From Lachnospiraceae bacterium UBA6998 (GTDB lineage: Bacteria; Bacillota; Clostridia; Lachnospirales; Lachnospiraceae): 61,776 nt of DNA. A model generated the notes under the pieces. It was not told the DNA's origin, did not search any database, and worked only from the letters and a program-made list of their open reading frames with translations. Position numbers and translations under genes: made by a program. The stretch lies in NCBI GenBank assembly GCA_002448395.1, contig DJXS01000079.1:1-61776 (forward strand), in the 5' to 3' direction. Positions 32,103-40,608 of the stretch are shown one piece after another (position 1 is the stretch's first letter; each line of letters opens with the position of its first letter).

Positions 32103-32103
32103 G

Positions 32104-33639
32104 ATGAAACGCAATCTGAAAATGGTTGGAGGAGCGATCGGCGCCTATGCGGTCATAGTGATCCTTCTGACAGTAGTAGAGTCAGGCGCGGACGGCTCTT
32201 CGATCAAATCGATCTGGGATGCCATATGGTACTCGCTGATTACCCTGACTACCGTGGGATACGGAGATCTGTCTCCGGTCACCGGCGCCGGCAGAGTGCT
32301 GGGGATCATTCTGGCGCTGTGCAGTCTGGGCGTTTTATCCGCCGTGATCAGTGTCTCTTTCCGCATCATCGGAGAACAGTTTCTGCCGATGGCGAAACTC
32401 TACAGAAACAGGGATAAAAAGTGGTATGTCTTTGGATCCGCGAACAGGGATTCCATGACACTGGCGCAGGAACTGGGCAGAGAAAAGAACTGTATGCTCA
32501 TCTTTCGAGGTGAGGATAAAGGAGATTCGGGTCCGGGCAATACACTTTACACGGACGCTGATATTGCCGCGCTGAAGGACCTCAGAGAAGGGGACGGCGG
32601 AATGACGGCCATTTTCATGGGGGACGATCCCTGGGAGAATTACTGCGGGGGACTTACGGCGGCAGAAAAAAACGTTGAGTGTTACTGCATGGCGGATATG
32701 ATGGTCGACGCGGTGCCCGGCAATATGCACCTTTTCGGAAAGGCGGAGTGCCTGGGACGATGGTACTGGCAGTATCATCCCCTTCTTCTGAGAGAAAAAA
32801 CAGTGGCGCTGATCGGATGCGGCAAATACGGGAGCGCGCTGCTCGAGAGAGCGCTGCTCACCAACGTGTATTCGCCTGACCGAACTGTGGAATATCATGT
32901 GTTTGAGGACGAGGCGGGATTCGCCGACATGCACGGCGAGCTGGTGCGCGCGCTGGCTTCGGGAGATCCACAGGAGGACCGGCTGGCATTTTATAAAGAA
33001 AAGTGGCATGAGAAAATGGATATTCTGAGGAAGGCCGACCGCATCATCATCTGCAGGGACGACGATTCGATGAATCTCGACGTCCTGGAGAAACTCAGCA
33101 CCTGGTTCGGCATCAGGAAGAATGTGCATGTGCGGCTCTCGGAGGAAATGCCGGGCGTGCAGTCTTTTGGCAGAGGAGAGCAGATCCTGACAAGGGAGTA
33201 TGTCATGAAGGACGCCCTGAACAGGCGGGCTGTGACTATGAACGATATTTACAACCGCGGATCTTCATGCCCGACAAAGTGGGAGGACCTGAGCTATTTT
33301 CTCAAGCAGTCCAATATTGCCGCTGCGGACCATCTGATTGTCAAGATCCGGTATCTTCTCGGCGACGAGACGATCACTGAAGTAACTCCCGAGAACTGCG
33401 GGCGGGCTTATGAAGTCTACTGCAGCACAAGAGAGAGCAGGGGAGAAGAGTATCAGGAGATGGAACACCGCCGCTGGATGCACTTCTATCTGATGCACAA
33501 CTGGTGCAGGAGCGAAAAGCGCGACAACGAGAAGAGGCTGCATCCTTTGATGCTGCCCTATGAAGAGCTCGAACCCGCGGAACAGAAAAAAGACGCCTAT
33601 GCATGGGAGATGCTTGGTCTGATCTTCGAAAAGACTTGA
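32104..33639 (+). CDS. Two-TM potassium channel with TrkA-like and RyR-like domains
   Basis: A 511-residue protein. Residues 9-85: TM1 (AIGAYAVIVILLTVV), pore helix and potassium selectivity filter TTVGYGDLSP (Thr-Val-Gly-Tyr-Gly at 50-54), TM2 (VLGIILALCSLGVLSAVISV). Residues about 100-420: two TrkA/RCK-like segments (WYVFGSANRDSMTLAQELG; TVALIGCGKYGSALLERALL). Residues about 440-511: RyR-like domain (EYQEMEHRRWMHFYLMHNW, RLHPLMLPYEELEPAEQKKD). It should let potassium cross the membrane under control of a cytoplasmic ligand. Coupled to the preceding homologue-like gene; RBS GGAGGG. Confidence 0.8.
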   Translation: MKRNLKMVGGAIGAYAVIVILLTVVESGADGSSIKSIWDAIWYSLITLTTVGYGDLSPVTGAGRVLGIILALCSLGVLSAVISVSFRIIGEQFLPMAKLYRNRDKKWYVFGSANRDSMTLAQELGREKNCMLIFRGEDKGDSGPGNTLYTDADIAALKDLREGDGGMTAIFMGDDPWENYCGGLTAAEKNVECYCMADMMVDAVPGNMHLFGKAECLGRWYWQYHPLLLREKTVALIGCGKYGSALLERALLTNVYSPDRTVEYHVFEDEAGFADMHGELVRALASGDPQEDRLAFYKEKWHEKMDILRKADRIIICRDDDSMNLDVLEKLSTWFGIRKNVHVRLSEEMPGVQSFGRGEQILTREYVMKDALNRRAVTMNDIYNRGSSCPTKWEDLSYFLKQSNIAAADHLIVKIRYLLGDETITEVTPENCGRAYEVYCSTRESRGEEYQEMEHRRWMHFYLMHNWCRSEKRDNEKRLHPLMLPYEELEPAEQKKDAYAWEMLGLIFEKT

Positions 33640-33665
33640 TCAAAGGGTAAAGGAAGAGACTTTTT

Positions 33666-35096
33666 ATGAATTCAGCTAAGGATCCGGACAAATTATTAAA
33701 ATGGACCGCTGTCTATCTGGGAGCGGTTTCCTGCCTTCTGGTACCTTTGTTCATAAGGAACAGCTATTTTGGCTTAATAGAATTAAAAGCTCGCGTTTAT
33801 CTGTATGCAGCGGTACCGGCTGTTGTCCTTATGGCAGTTCCGGTCCTGCACGGACTATTAGCAGGCGGCAAAAAATACAGGAAGACGATCATTCTTCTTA
33901 TCGCGATCGGAGTATGGGCGCTCTTTTCTTCCCTGGTGTCGCTTGATCCCGGGCTGTCTTTTCTGGGGAGCAAGGGCTGGAGCGTCGGATCGCTTATGAC
34001 GCTGGTCCTGATCGCAGGTACGATCATAGTTTCAAGGTATTTAGAATTTGATCCCCGCCTGCTGATCCCGGTGATGATTGCCAACACGATCATCAATATT
34101 CTGGCGATCGTCCAGTCAGCGGGCTTCAATGTTTTCGGGCTGCAGAACGGGCTGATCAGGGAACAGTACTACACTTATCTGTCGACGATCGGAAATGCCA
34201 ACAGCTATTCGGGCTATCTGTGTCTGGTGCTCCCCCTGTTCTGGGGCGCTTTCATGTCGTGCGGGGAATGGTCGACGAAAGTGTTGTATGGCATTTTTGC
34301 CGCGCTGGGATCAATGGGGATCATCATGGCCAACAGCGACAGCACCTATGCAGGGGTCGGAGTCTGCCTTCTCTTCATGCTGCTCTTCGTGTTCGGCTCA
34401 GAGCAGTACCTGAGGAGATCTGCGATCCTGCTGTTCCTACATGGTCTCTGCCTTCTGTTTGTGAGGTATTGTCCGTTATTCGAGGCCAAAAGAGCGACGT
34501 TTAAAGGGCTCTCCAAGGCACTGGCAAGCAGTCCCTATGCAGAACTGATCTGTCTGTGCGGCATACTCCTGTATCTGATCTGCGGAAAACTGTTCCGCAG
34601 TGGGAAGGAGAGGTATCTTCTGATCGCACTGGAGGCGCTGACTGCCGCGGCGATCATTCTGTTTGCCGCACATACAGCCCTGAATTTCAGTGACATCTGG
34701 GGAAACGGCCGGGGCGCGATCTGGAGAAGCGGATGGGAATACTTCCGGGGACTTCCCCTGCGTCGAAAGATAACAGGAATAGGGCCTGAAATGATCTTTG
34801 CGGCTTACATAAGGCTCAAAGCAGAGACCGGCAGAAACGTTGTTACAGCACACAGCGATATACTGCAGATACTTCTTGCGCAGGGGATCGTCGGACTCGG
34901 ACTGTATTTTGCTTTCTGGGGACGGATGGCAGCACTGTTCCTGGGGAAAAAGCTCTGGAAAACGAACACTGCGGTATTCTTTTTCCCGCTTGCAGCATAT
35001 TGGGGACAATCACTGTTTTGCACCGTGTATCCGATAACGGCTGTTGTATTCAGTATTATGACAGGGCTGTATATTAAAAATGCGGAGTCAGACTAA
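33666..35096 (+). CDS. O-antigen ligase-like polytopic membrane protein
   Basis: A 476-residue protein with about twelve TM helices and the Wzy_C/O-antigen-ligase features: IGNANSYSGYLCLVLPLFWG, a large loop, and GNGRGAIWRSGWEYFRGLPLRRKITGIGPEM, with HSDILQILLAQGIVGLGLYF near the end. Such enzymes transfer or polymerise glycans on the outer face of the membrane. It is 26 bp behind the channel gene and ends in its own terminator, so the four genes 29293-35096 are likely one transcript. Why a ligase should sit with RyR-domain channels is unclear. Confidence 0.75.
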   Translation: MNSAKDPDKLLKWTAVYLGAVSCLLVPLFIRNSYFGLIELKARVYLYAAVPAVVLMAVPVLHGLLAGGKKYRKTIILLIAIGVWALFSSLVSLDPGLSFLGSKGWSVGSLMTLVLIAGTIIVSRYLEFDPRLLIPVMIANTIINILAIVQSAGFNVFGLQNGLIREQYYTYLSTIGNANSYSGYLCLVLPLFWGAFMSCGEWSTKVLYGIFAALGSMGIIMANSDSTYAGVGVCLLFMLLFVFGSEQYLRRSAILLFLHGLCLLFVRYCPLFEAKRATFKGLSKALASSPYAELICLCGILLYLICGKLFRSGKERYLLIALEALTAAAIILFAAHTALNFSDIWGNGRGAIWRSGWEYFRGLPLRRKITGIGPEMIFAAYIRLKAETGRNVVTAHSDILQILLAQGIVGLGLYFAFWGRMAALFLGKKLWKTNTAVFFFPLAAYWGQSLFCTVYPITAVVFSIMTGLYIKNAESD

Positions 35097-35120
35097 CAGG
35101 CTGACTGCCGCATTTTTTTC
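35080..35120 (+). terminator. Terminator overlapping the stop of the ligase-like gene
   Basis: AATGCGGAGTCAG (35079-35091) pairs with CTGACTGCCGCATT (35101-35114), one mismatch, then seven T. The stop codon TAA at 35094 lies in the loop. Confidence 0.85.
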
Positions 35121-35270
35121 ATTTTTTCACATATTTAACACAGACGAACGGTGAAAATCTGTTATAATAGCAATGTTTTGCAGGATTATGATGCCTGCAT
35201 TTCGAGAAGAACGGACCGGTTCCGCCCGGATCCGGACCGTGAAGATGAAACTGAGAGGAGAATAACCGTT

Positions 35271-36476
35271 ATGGCCGGGAACAAGAACACGAAGTATGAT
35301 GGAATGAGTGCCAGCAAGGCAAAGCGCGAGCGCGCGAAGGATGAACGCGAGCAGGCTAAACGCTCAGCATCGATAAATAAAGCGATCGGGATCGGAATCG
35401 TTGTTGTGATCGCAGCACTGATCGGCGCCGCTTTCGGCAGAAGCTGGTATATTGAGAAGAACAAGACTGTGGCTTCCACCGATTACAGCGCAATGCTTAA
35501 TGATGACGGCACCATCAAGGATGTCAACGTAACTGATTACGTCAAGACTTTTGACGTGAACGCAGTTAAGCTCGCGAAGGCGGACGTGGAATACACGGAC
35601 GAGAAGATGCAGGAGGATATCAACGCGCAGCTGGAGAATCACAGAGTTCTCAATGCGGACACCGCTCTCGCTGTCAAAGACGGCGATGTAGTCAATATCG
35701 ATTATGTCGGAACGATCGACGGCACAGAGTTTGACGGCGGAAGCGCGCAGGGATATGACCTGACGATCGGTTCCGGCTCCTTTATCGACAACTTCGAGCA
35801 GCAGCTCATCGGGGCACATCCCGGCGATCAACTGACAGTGAATGTCACTTTCCCGGAAGAGTATCCGAACAACCCCGATCTGGCCGGAAAGGCTGCAGCT
35901 TTTGCTGTGACAGTTAACGGGATCAAGGAATTGCCCGAGTTTAACGATGAGTTCGTTAAGGCCAATCTCGCTGATTATGCCCAGACCGCAGAGGAGTACA
36001 AACAGTATCTGAGGGATACCAATTACCAGAACAATCTTAACTCTGCTGTAAGCAAGTACATCAGCGACAATATTTCCGCGGATAATTATCCGACAGCTTA
36101 CCTCAAGCAGCTGAAGGCTCTTCAGATGACGCTCAACGAGGAAGAGTTTAACTACATGGCTCAGATGTACGCGCAGTACGGCATGAACTTCTCCTACGGC
36201 AGCGCTATGGAATATAAGGGCGCGGCCAATACAGCGGAGTACGAAAAGGTTCTTGAGGATGAGGCCAAACAGTTCTGCCTCAACAACATGGCTTACCAGG
36301 ATCTGGCAGCTCAGGCCGGCATCGCGATCACGGATGAAGATTACGAAGCTTTCAAGACAGAGAACAGCCTGACGGAAGAGATCGAGACGACATACGGCAG
36401 ACCCTATCTGATCCAGCAGTACATCCTGCCTGAGAAGGTTGAGACATATATTGCGGAGCATGCGGTAGTTGAATAA
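35271..36476 (+). CDS. Membrane-anchored FKBP-type peptidyl-prolyl isomerase, trigger-factor-like
   Basis: A 401-residue protein. Residues 1-35 are highly charged and cytoplasmic (SKAKRERAKDEREQAKRSAS), residues 40-62 a TM helix (AIGIGIVVVIAALIGAAFG), then an extracytoplasmic part. An FKBP core spans about 140-235 (VKDGDVVNIDYVGTIDGTEFDGG, YDLTIGSGSFIDNFEQQLIGAHPGDQLTVNVTFPEEYP), and a helical trigger-factor C-like region completes it. It should help fold secreted proteins. ATG 35271 follows GAGAGGAG; the ORF extends to 35151 without an RBS. A TATAAT lies at 35163-35168. Confidence 0.88.
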   Translation: MAGNKNTKYDGMSASKAKRERAKDEREQAKRSASINKAIGIGIVVVIAALIGAAFGRSWYIEKNKTVASTDYSAMLNDDGTIKDVNVTDYVKTFDVNAVKLAKADVEYTDEKMQEDINAQLENHRVLNADTALAVKDGDVVNIDYVGTIDGTEFDGGSAQGYDLTIGSGSFIDNFEQQLIGAHPGDQLTVNVTFPEEYPNNPDLAGKAAAFAVTVNGIKELPEFNDEFVKANLADYAQTAEEYKQYLRDTNYQNNLNSAVSKYISDNISADNYPTAYLKQLKALQMTLNEEEFNYMAQMYAQYGMNFSYGSAMEYKGAANTAEYEKVLEDEAKQFCLNNMAYQDLAAQAGIAITDEDYEAFKTENSLTEEIETTYGRPYLIQQYILPEKVETYIAEHAVVE

Positions 36477-36495
36477 GAAAGCAATTTGAATGTAT

Positions 36496-36528
36496 AAAAA
36501 ATGCGCTCACCAGGAGCGCATTTTTTTA
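36496..36528 (+). terminator. Terminator after the FKBP-type gene
   Basis: AAAAATGCGCTC (36496-36507) pairs with GAGCGCATTTTT (36514-36525), a short loop, then a T run. Confidence 0.92.
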
Positions 36529-36567
36529 CAGCAGATAAAGCATGACGGAAGTAAAGGGCAGCGGGAC

Positions 36568-37332
36568 ATGACATACAGCAAAGATTTGCAGAAGAAACAG
36601 AAAGGCTTTATAGTGAAGAGGGCTGCAATGGCGGCGGCAGTGCTGCTGGTGGTGCTTGCTGTTTTTTGGGGCATATATGTAAATACCTATTATCACGCCG
36701 ATGAGTCGGCAGGCGCTTTTCTGGTCTCGGACGAACAGGTGCGGGTGGAAAAGACGGAGTACGGATGGTTCCTGGACGGGCCTTCGGAGGAGAATGCGTT
36801 GATTTTCTACCCCGGAGCCAAAGTGGAGGAGACTGCGTACGCGCCGATCCTGCACAGATTCGCGGAAGAGGGCATGGACGTATGTCTGGTGAAGATGCCT
36901 TTCCGCCTGGCTTTTTTCGGAATCAGCAAGGCCTCCGATGTGATGGCGCAGTATGAGTACGAGAACTGGTATATCGGCGGACACTCGCTGGGCGGCGCCA
37001 TGAGCGCGGTCTACGCGGCGGATCACGGGGATGAGCTGAAGGGCATTGTCCTGCTTGCAGCATATGCGACGAAGAAACTGAACGATGATCTGATGGAAGT
37101 CGTGCTCTACGGATCTGAGGACGGGGTCCTGAACAGAGCCAAAATAGTGGAAAGCCGGAAGTTCGCTCCGAGCCTTTCGGGACATTACCTTGAGAAGGTG
37201 ATCGAGGGCGGAAACCATGCTTTTGTCGGTAATTATGGCAGGCAGAAAGGTGACGGCGAGGCCGGGATCACGGCAGAAGAGCAGCAGGAAAAGATTGTCA
37301 GGCTGGTAATGGAGGCGATCAGATCGCATTGA
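36568..37332 (+). CDS. Membrane-anchored alpha/beta hydrolase
   Basis: A 254-residue protein. A basic stretch and TM helix (MAAAVLLVVLAVFWGIYVNTYY, about residues 21-42) anchor it; the hydrolase is outside. It has ENALIFYPGAKVEETAYAPIL, the nucleophile GGHSLGGAMSAVYAADHG (Ser), a later catalytic Asp in YGSEDGVLN, and His in EGGNHAFVGNYG. This is the lipoprotein-like or secreted alpha/beta hydrolase family common in Clostridia. Start at ATG 36568 with a poor RBS (GCGGGA); the ORF extends to 36490 through the terminator, which is rejected. Confidence 0.82.
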   Translation: MTYSKDLQKKQKGFIVKRAAMAAAVLLVVLAVFWGIYVNTYYHADESAGAFLVSDEQVRVEKTEYGWFLDGPSEENALIFYPGAKVEETAYAPILHRFAEEGMDVCLVKMPFRLAFFGISKASDVMAQYEYENWYIGGHSLGGAMSAVYAADHGDELKGIVLLAAYATKKLNDDLMEVVLYGSEDGVLNRAKIVESRKFAPSLSGHYLEKVIEGGNHAFVGNYGRQKGDGEAGITAEEQQEKIVRLVMEAIRSH

Positions 37333-37363
37333 GCCGGCCTCAGAGACATTTGAAAGGATATAA

Positions 37364-39808
37364 ATGAAGCGGGAATTTCTGATCTCAAGACTTGACGAAC
37401 CGAATATTGCGCATGCTTATGTCTGTGAGTCTGATCAGAATCTGCTCAACAACATTCGCATCCTGTGCACCAGGCAGCCGGAGACTCTGCGTTATTTCGT
37501 GCCGGAAGAGCTGTTCTGGGAGATCAAAAACGGCGAGACGGTTGCGATCACGACGGAGTGCTATGACGAATATGGCAGATGGATGTTTACCGTGGATCCC
37601 CTGAAGGTGCTGTCAGGGCAGCTGTGGGACAAGAAGATATACCTCGAGGATGAGGAGGGTCTGGACATCCGGATCCGGATCGACGGATACGCTCTCCCTG
37701 CACCGGGAGAGGACCAGACCGAGCTGATAAGGCCCCTTAAGTACCGCAAGACCGGAAGCAGGGCAGTTTCCGGGGCGCAGAGCGCAGCAGGCGGCAATGC
37801 GCGGGGAAATCACAGTGCAGCGGCCAGCAAGGCGGGTGGAAACCGAGCAGCCTCCGGCAGCGCGCGGGGAAGTAACGGAAACGCACGCAGTGCGCAGGGC
37901 AGTTCAAAGGCGCGGGACGAGGATCCTGATTTCCGGAAAAGGAAGAAATCCCCGCTCAAGGCGATCCTGCTGGCGATGGTGATCCTGGCTGCAGCAGCGG
38001 GAGTCTGGTTTATGCGGGATACTTCCGTGAAAAGGTTTGAAAACAGCATCGATGCTGCCCACTACGCGAATGCGGTGACTATCTATAACGGTGAGATTTT
38101 GGGGCATGAGGCGCGGGAACAGAAAGCGGATCCTAAAGCTCGGCAGGCTGTGGAAACTGTCAGAGACAGATATATGGATGAGCTGTGCGGATATCAGGAT
38201 ACATGTGCGTATCTGAATATTTTGACAGAGTTTGAGAAGGATGAACTCTCTGACATGGCAGAAAGTGCCCTGGCAGAGGTGCAGCTGTACGAGGTGTCTT
38301 CCGAGAGTTTCAAGGAGGGCGTGGGCCTCATGGAGAACAAGGAGTATGTCGCGGCGATCGGGGCTTTTCTCAAGATCGAGGAGTCGTCGACGGTCTACGG
38401 GGACGCTCAGAAGAATGTGAAGGCCTGCGTGGATCTGCTGACCAAGGCAGCTGAAAGCCCGGAGACGGAGGCGGAATTCCTTGCGGCGATCGAGCAGCTG
38501 GAAGCGGCGATCGAACTGCTGCCTGAAAATGACGCGCTGGTAAAGAGCAGGGATGCCTGCCTGTCAAAATATCACACGCTTGTGCGCAGCAACGCTTTCA
38601 GGGAGGCTGACCAGATGGCGGCGGACGGCGATTTCGAGGGCGCTTTTGCCAGGATCGACAAGGCGCTGGAGATCCTGCCGGAAGATGAGCAGCTCACGCA
38701 GAAGGCGGAAGGCTTAAGAAACGCATTTGTGGCTTATGTGACCAGAGAAGCAGTCAGCCGGGTCAATTCCGGAGATTTTGACGAGGCATACGGGATCGTG
38801 GAGGAAGCTTCCGAGCTTTATTCCTGCGAGGCGCTGGATGCGCTGTATGAGCAGATCGAAGAGGGCGAGAGCGGACTAGACCCGGAGACGAGCGAATTTA
38901 CGGCGGCAAAAGTCGCTTACACCGAGTACCCGGGTGAACTTAAGGGAACCGTAAAGAAGCAGGAATACGCCGTGAAGGCGGTAGGAGGACCGTGCAGCTT
39001 CTTCCTCACCAAGGTGGAGGGCACACTTAAGGCACAGATCGCGGTCAAAGGGCCGGATGGCGCAGAGCTTGTGAGACAGACCGGACTGGTGAACGGAAGC
39101 GAAGTAAACTGTGTCCTTGAAAAGGACAAGACATATACTGTATCTGTAGAAGCGGCAGAAGGGGAAGGCAAATATGTCCTGCTCTTCGGGCAGAATAAAG
39201 CGGCTTCGGATGTGTCTGATTATGACCTGATCCGGGACAGTGTGGAGTTTAAGGGGCAGTACAACACTTACACCTTTGTGCCGGAGAACAGCGGGACTTT
39301 CCGCTTCGATGTAAGAAGCGCCGATAAGGAACTGGCTCTGAAGCTGGATATTTATGACGCGAGAAACGCAAAGATCTTCGGAGATAACCTGACGGAGGGA
39401 AACGGCGCGACGCTGGAACTGAACGCGGGCGAGGCCTATAAAGTCTATATTTCGCAGACCGGTAAGATCGGAGAGTACGCGCTGGCGATCGGCAAGCAGG
39501 AGTCATCTTCGGATATCAGCGGGAAGTGCATCGTCCCCGGCGCGATCACTTACAAGGACCAGAAAAAGGCTTACACCTTTACAGCTGCTGAGTCCGGAAA
39601 GTATCAGATCACGATCGGAAACATGAATGAGGGCTGCAGCGTCAAGATGTATGTCTACAGCCAACTGGGCGACAGGCTCGAGGGAGCTGATGAGATGATG
39701 AGCGGAGACAGCCTGTCTGTGATCCTCAAAGAAGGTCAGAGCTACCAGATCAGGCTCACACAGCTGAGCGGAATTGGAAACTATACGATTACAATGGTAA
39801 AGGAGTGA
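37364..39808 (+). CDS. Large single-TM protein with TPR-like and PPC-like repeat regions
   Basis: An 814-residue protein I do not recognise by name. Residues 1-125 are a cytoplasmic globular domain (FLISRLDEPNIAHAYVCESDQ). Residues 127-195 are low complexity (Gly/Ala/Ser/Asn/Arg). Residues 202-218 are a TM helix (AILLAMVILAAAAGVWF). Residues 225-500 are alpha-helical, with TPR-like pairs (GLMENKEYVAAIGAFLKIEES, MAADGDFEGAFARIDKALEILPED, VNSGDFDEAYGIVEEASELY). Residues 530-814 hold three beta-rich repeats resembling bacterial pre-peptidase C-terminal domains (YAVKAVGGPCSFFLTKVEGT, YNTYTFVPENSGTFRFDVRS, KKAYTFTAAESGKYQITIGN). It may be a surface or cell-envelope scaffold; no enzyme motif is visible. 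Confidence 0.65.
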   Translation: MKREFLISRLDEPNIAHAYVCESDQNLLNNIRILCTRQPETLRYFVPEELFWEIKNGETVAITTECYDEYGRWMFTVDPLKVLSGQLWDKKIYLEDEEGLDIRIRIDGYALPAPGEDQTELIRPLKYRKTGSRAVSGAQSAAGGNARGNHSAAASKAGGNRAASGSARGSNGNARSAQGSSKARDEDPDFRKRKKSPLKAILLAMVILAAAAGVWFMRDTSVKRFENSIDAAHYANAVTIYNGEILGHEAREQKADPKARQAVETVRDRYMDELCGYQDTCAYLNILTEFEKDELSDMAESALAEVQLYEVSSESFKEGVGLMENKEYVAAIGAFLKIEESSTVYGDAQKNVKACVDLLTKAAESPETEAEFLAAIEQLEAAIELLPENDALVKSRDACLSKYHTLVRSNAFREADQMAADGDFEGAFARIDKALEILPEDEQLTQKAEGLRNAFVAYVTREAVSRVNSGDFDEAYGIVEEASELYSCEALDALYEQIEEGESGLDPETSEFTAAKVAYTEYPGELKGTVKKQEYAVKAVGGPCSFFLTKVEGTLKAQIAVKGPDGAELVRQTGLVNGSEVNCVLEKDKTYTVSVEAAEGEGKYVLLFGQNKAASDVSDYDLIRDSVEFKGQYNTYTFVPENSGTFRFDVRSADKELALKLDIYDARNAKIFGDNLTEGNGATLELNAGEAYKVYISQTGKIGEYALAIGKQESSSDISGKCIVPGAITYKDQKKAYTFTAAESGKYQITIGNMNEGCSVKMYVYSQLGDRLEGADEMMSGDSLSVILKEGQSYQIRLTQLSGIGNYTITMVKE

Positions 39809-39826
39809 CGTCAGTCACTCCTTTGT
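39799..39826. terminator. Bidirectional terminator between convergent genes
   Basis: AAAGGAGTGAC (39799-39809) pairs perfectly with GTCACTCCTTT (39814-39824). It includes the end of the 814-residue gene and the convergent CAT-like gene's stop. Confidence 0.88.
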
Positions 39827-40498
39827 TGAAAAATTGAAATTATTGAGTTCCTCGCCGAGGTTGTCGAAGAAGCGGCCGACGTGGATGCCGTCAATTAGCG
39901 CGTGATTTACCAGAAGTGTCACCGGTATCGATGTTTTGACCCGTTCCACGACCCGGCCGTCCTCCAGCGCCAGGTATTTCTCCGATTTATAGGCTCCCCA
40001 GCAGAAACTTGGGATGGAAAAGCGGTTGTCCGGAAGGGGCATCATGGCCTCAGTATAGTTGAGCCAGGGGACGGTGGATATAAAGAGAAGGCCCAGAATG
40101 TCTTCATCCTCTTCCTCCAGATGTTCAGAATGAAGGGCAGCATCCTGCTTGATGCAGCTTTGTTCGAGGTATTTCGAAAAAGGCTGGTTGACGTTCACAT
40201 TGCAGTAGCGGTAGGTGTCGTCAGGCAGGGCAACTATGTAGGAGGGATTACAGTAATCGTACTCTATGATCTCTTCGTTCAAAATGCGCTGACGAAACTC
40301 CGGGATCCGGTTGGCAGTCCGAACGACGGCGTACTGAAAGCTGAGGAAGAAGGGGCAGCCGGACGCTTTAAGTCTGGGAAGCCAGTCGGAGATGTCCACC
40401 TGCACGGTTATGGATATAAAGGGCTGGTTCATGGTCAGGAAGTGCCTGAAGTGGTCGAGGCGGGGGTACTTGGGCATATCGATATGTTTGTACGGCAT
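39815..40498 (-). CDS. Chloramphenicol acetyltransferase-like protein (CAT type A fold)
   Basis: A 227-residue protein of the CAT family: FRHFLTMNQPFISITVQVDISDWL, FFLSFQYAVVRTANRIPEFRQRI, VPWLNYTEAM, and the catalytic motif HxxxDG within LLVNHALIDGIHVGRFFDNL. The first His of the usual HHxxxDG is Asn, but the second, catalytic His is kept. It is convergent with the previous gene. CAT relatives of this group may be resistance enzymes or xenobiotic acetyltransferases; conferral of chloramphenicol resistance cannot be judged. Confidence 0.85.
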   Translation of the reverse strand: MPYKHIDMPKYPRLDHFRHFLTMNQPFISITVQVDISDWLPRLKASGCPFFLSFQYAVVRTANRIPEFRQRILNEEIIEYDYCNPSYIVALPDDTYRYCNVNVNQPFSKYLEQSCIKQDAALHSEHLEEEDEDILGLLFISTVPWLNYTEAMMPLPDNRFSIPSFCWGAYKSEKYLALEDGRVVERVKTSIPVTLLVNHALIDGIHVGRFFDNLGEELNNFNFSTKE

Positions 40499-40608
40499 AG
40501 TGTATTTAAGCTCCTTATAGTGTAAAGTAGTCAGTGTACTGCTGTTCGGGCAAGTTCATTATACACAAAAAGCCTTAGATTGATGAAGTGTTAAGCAGGA
40601 GTGAATAT

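Noticed and set aside
29293..35096. A CBASS or other cyclic-nucleotide defence locus
   Set aside because: No nucleotidyltransferase, cyclase or nuclease effector is adjacent. The RyR and channel domains alone do not prove defence.
39815..40498. CAT-like protein as catalytically dead
   Set aside because: The first His of HHxxxDG is Asn, but the catalytic His of HxxxDG is present.
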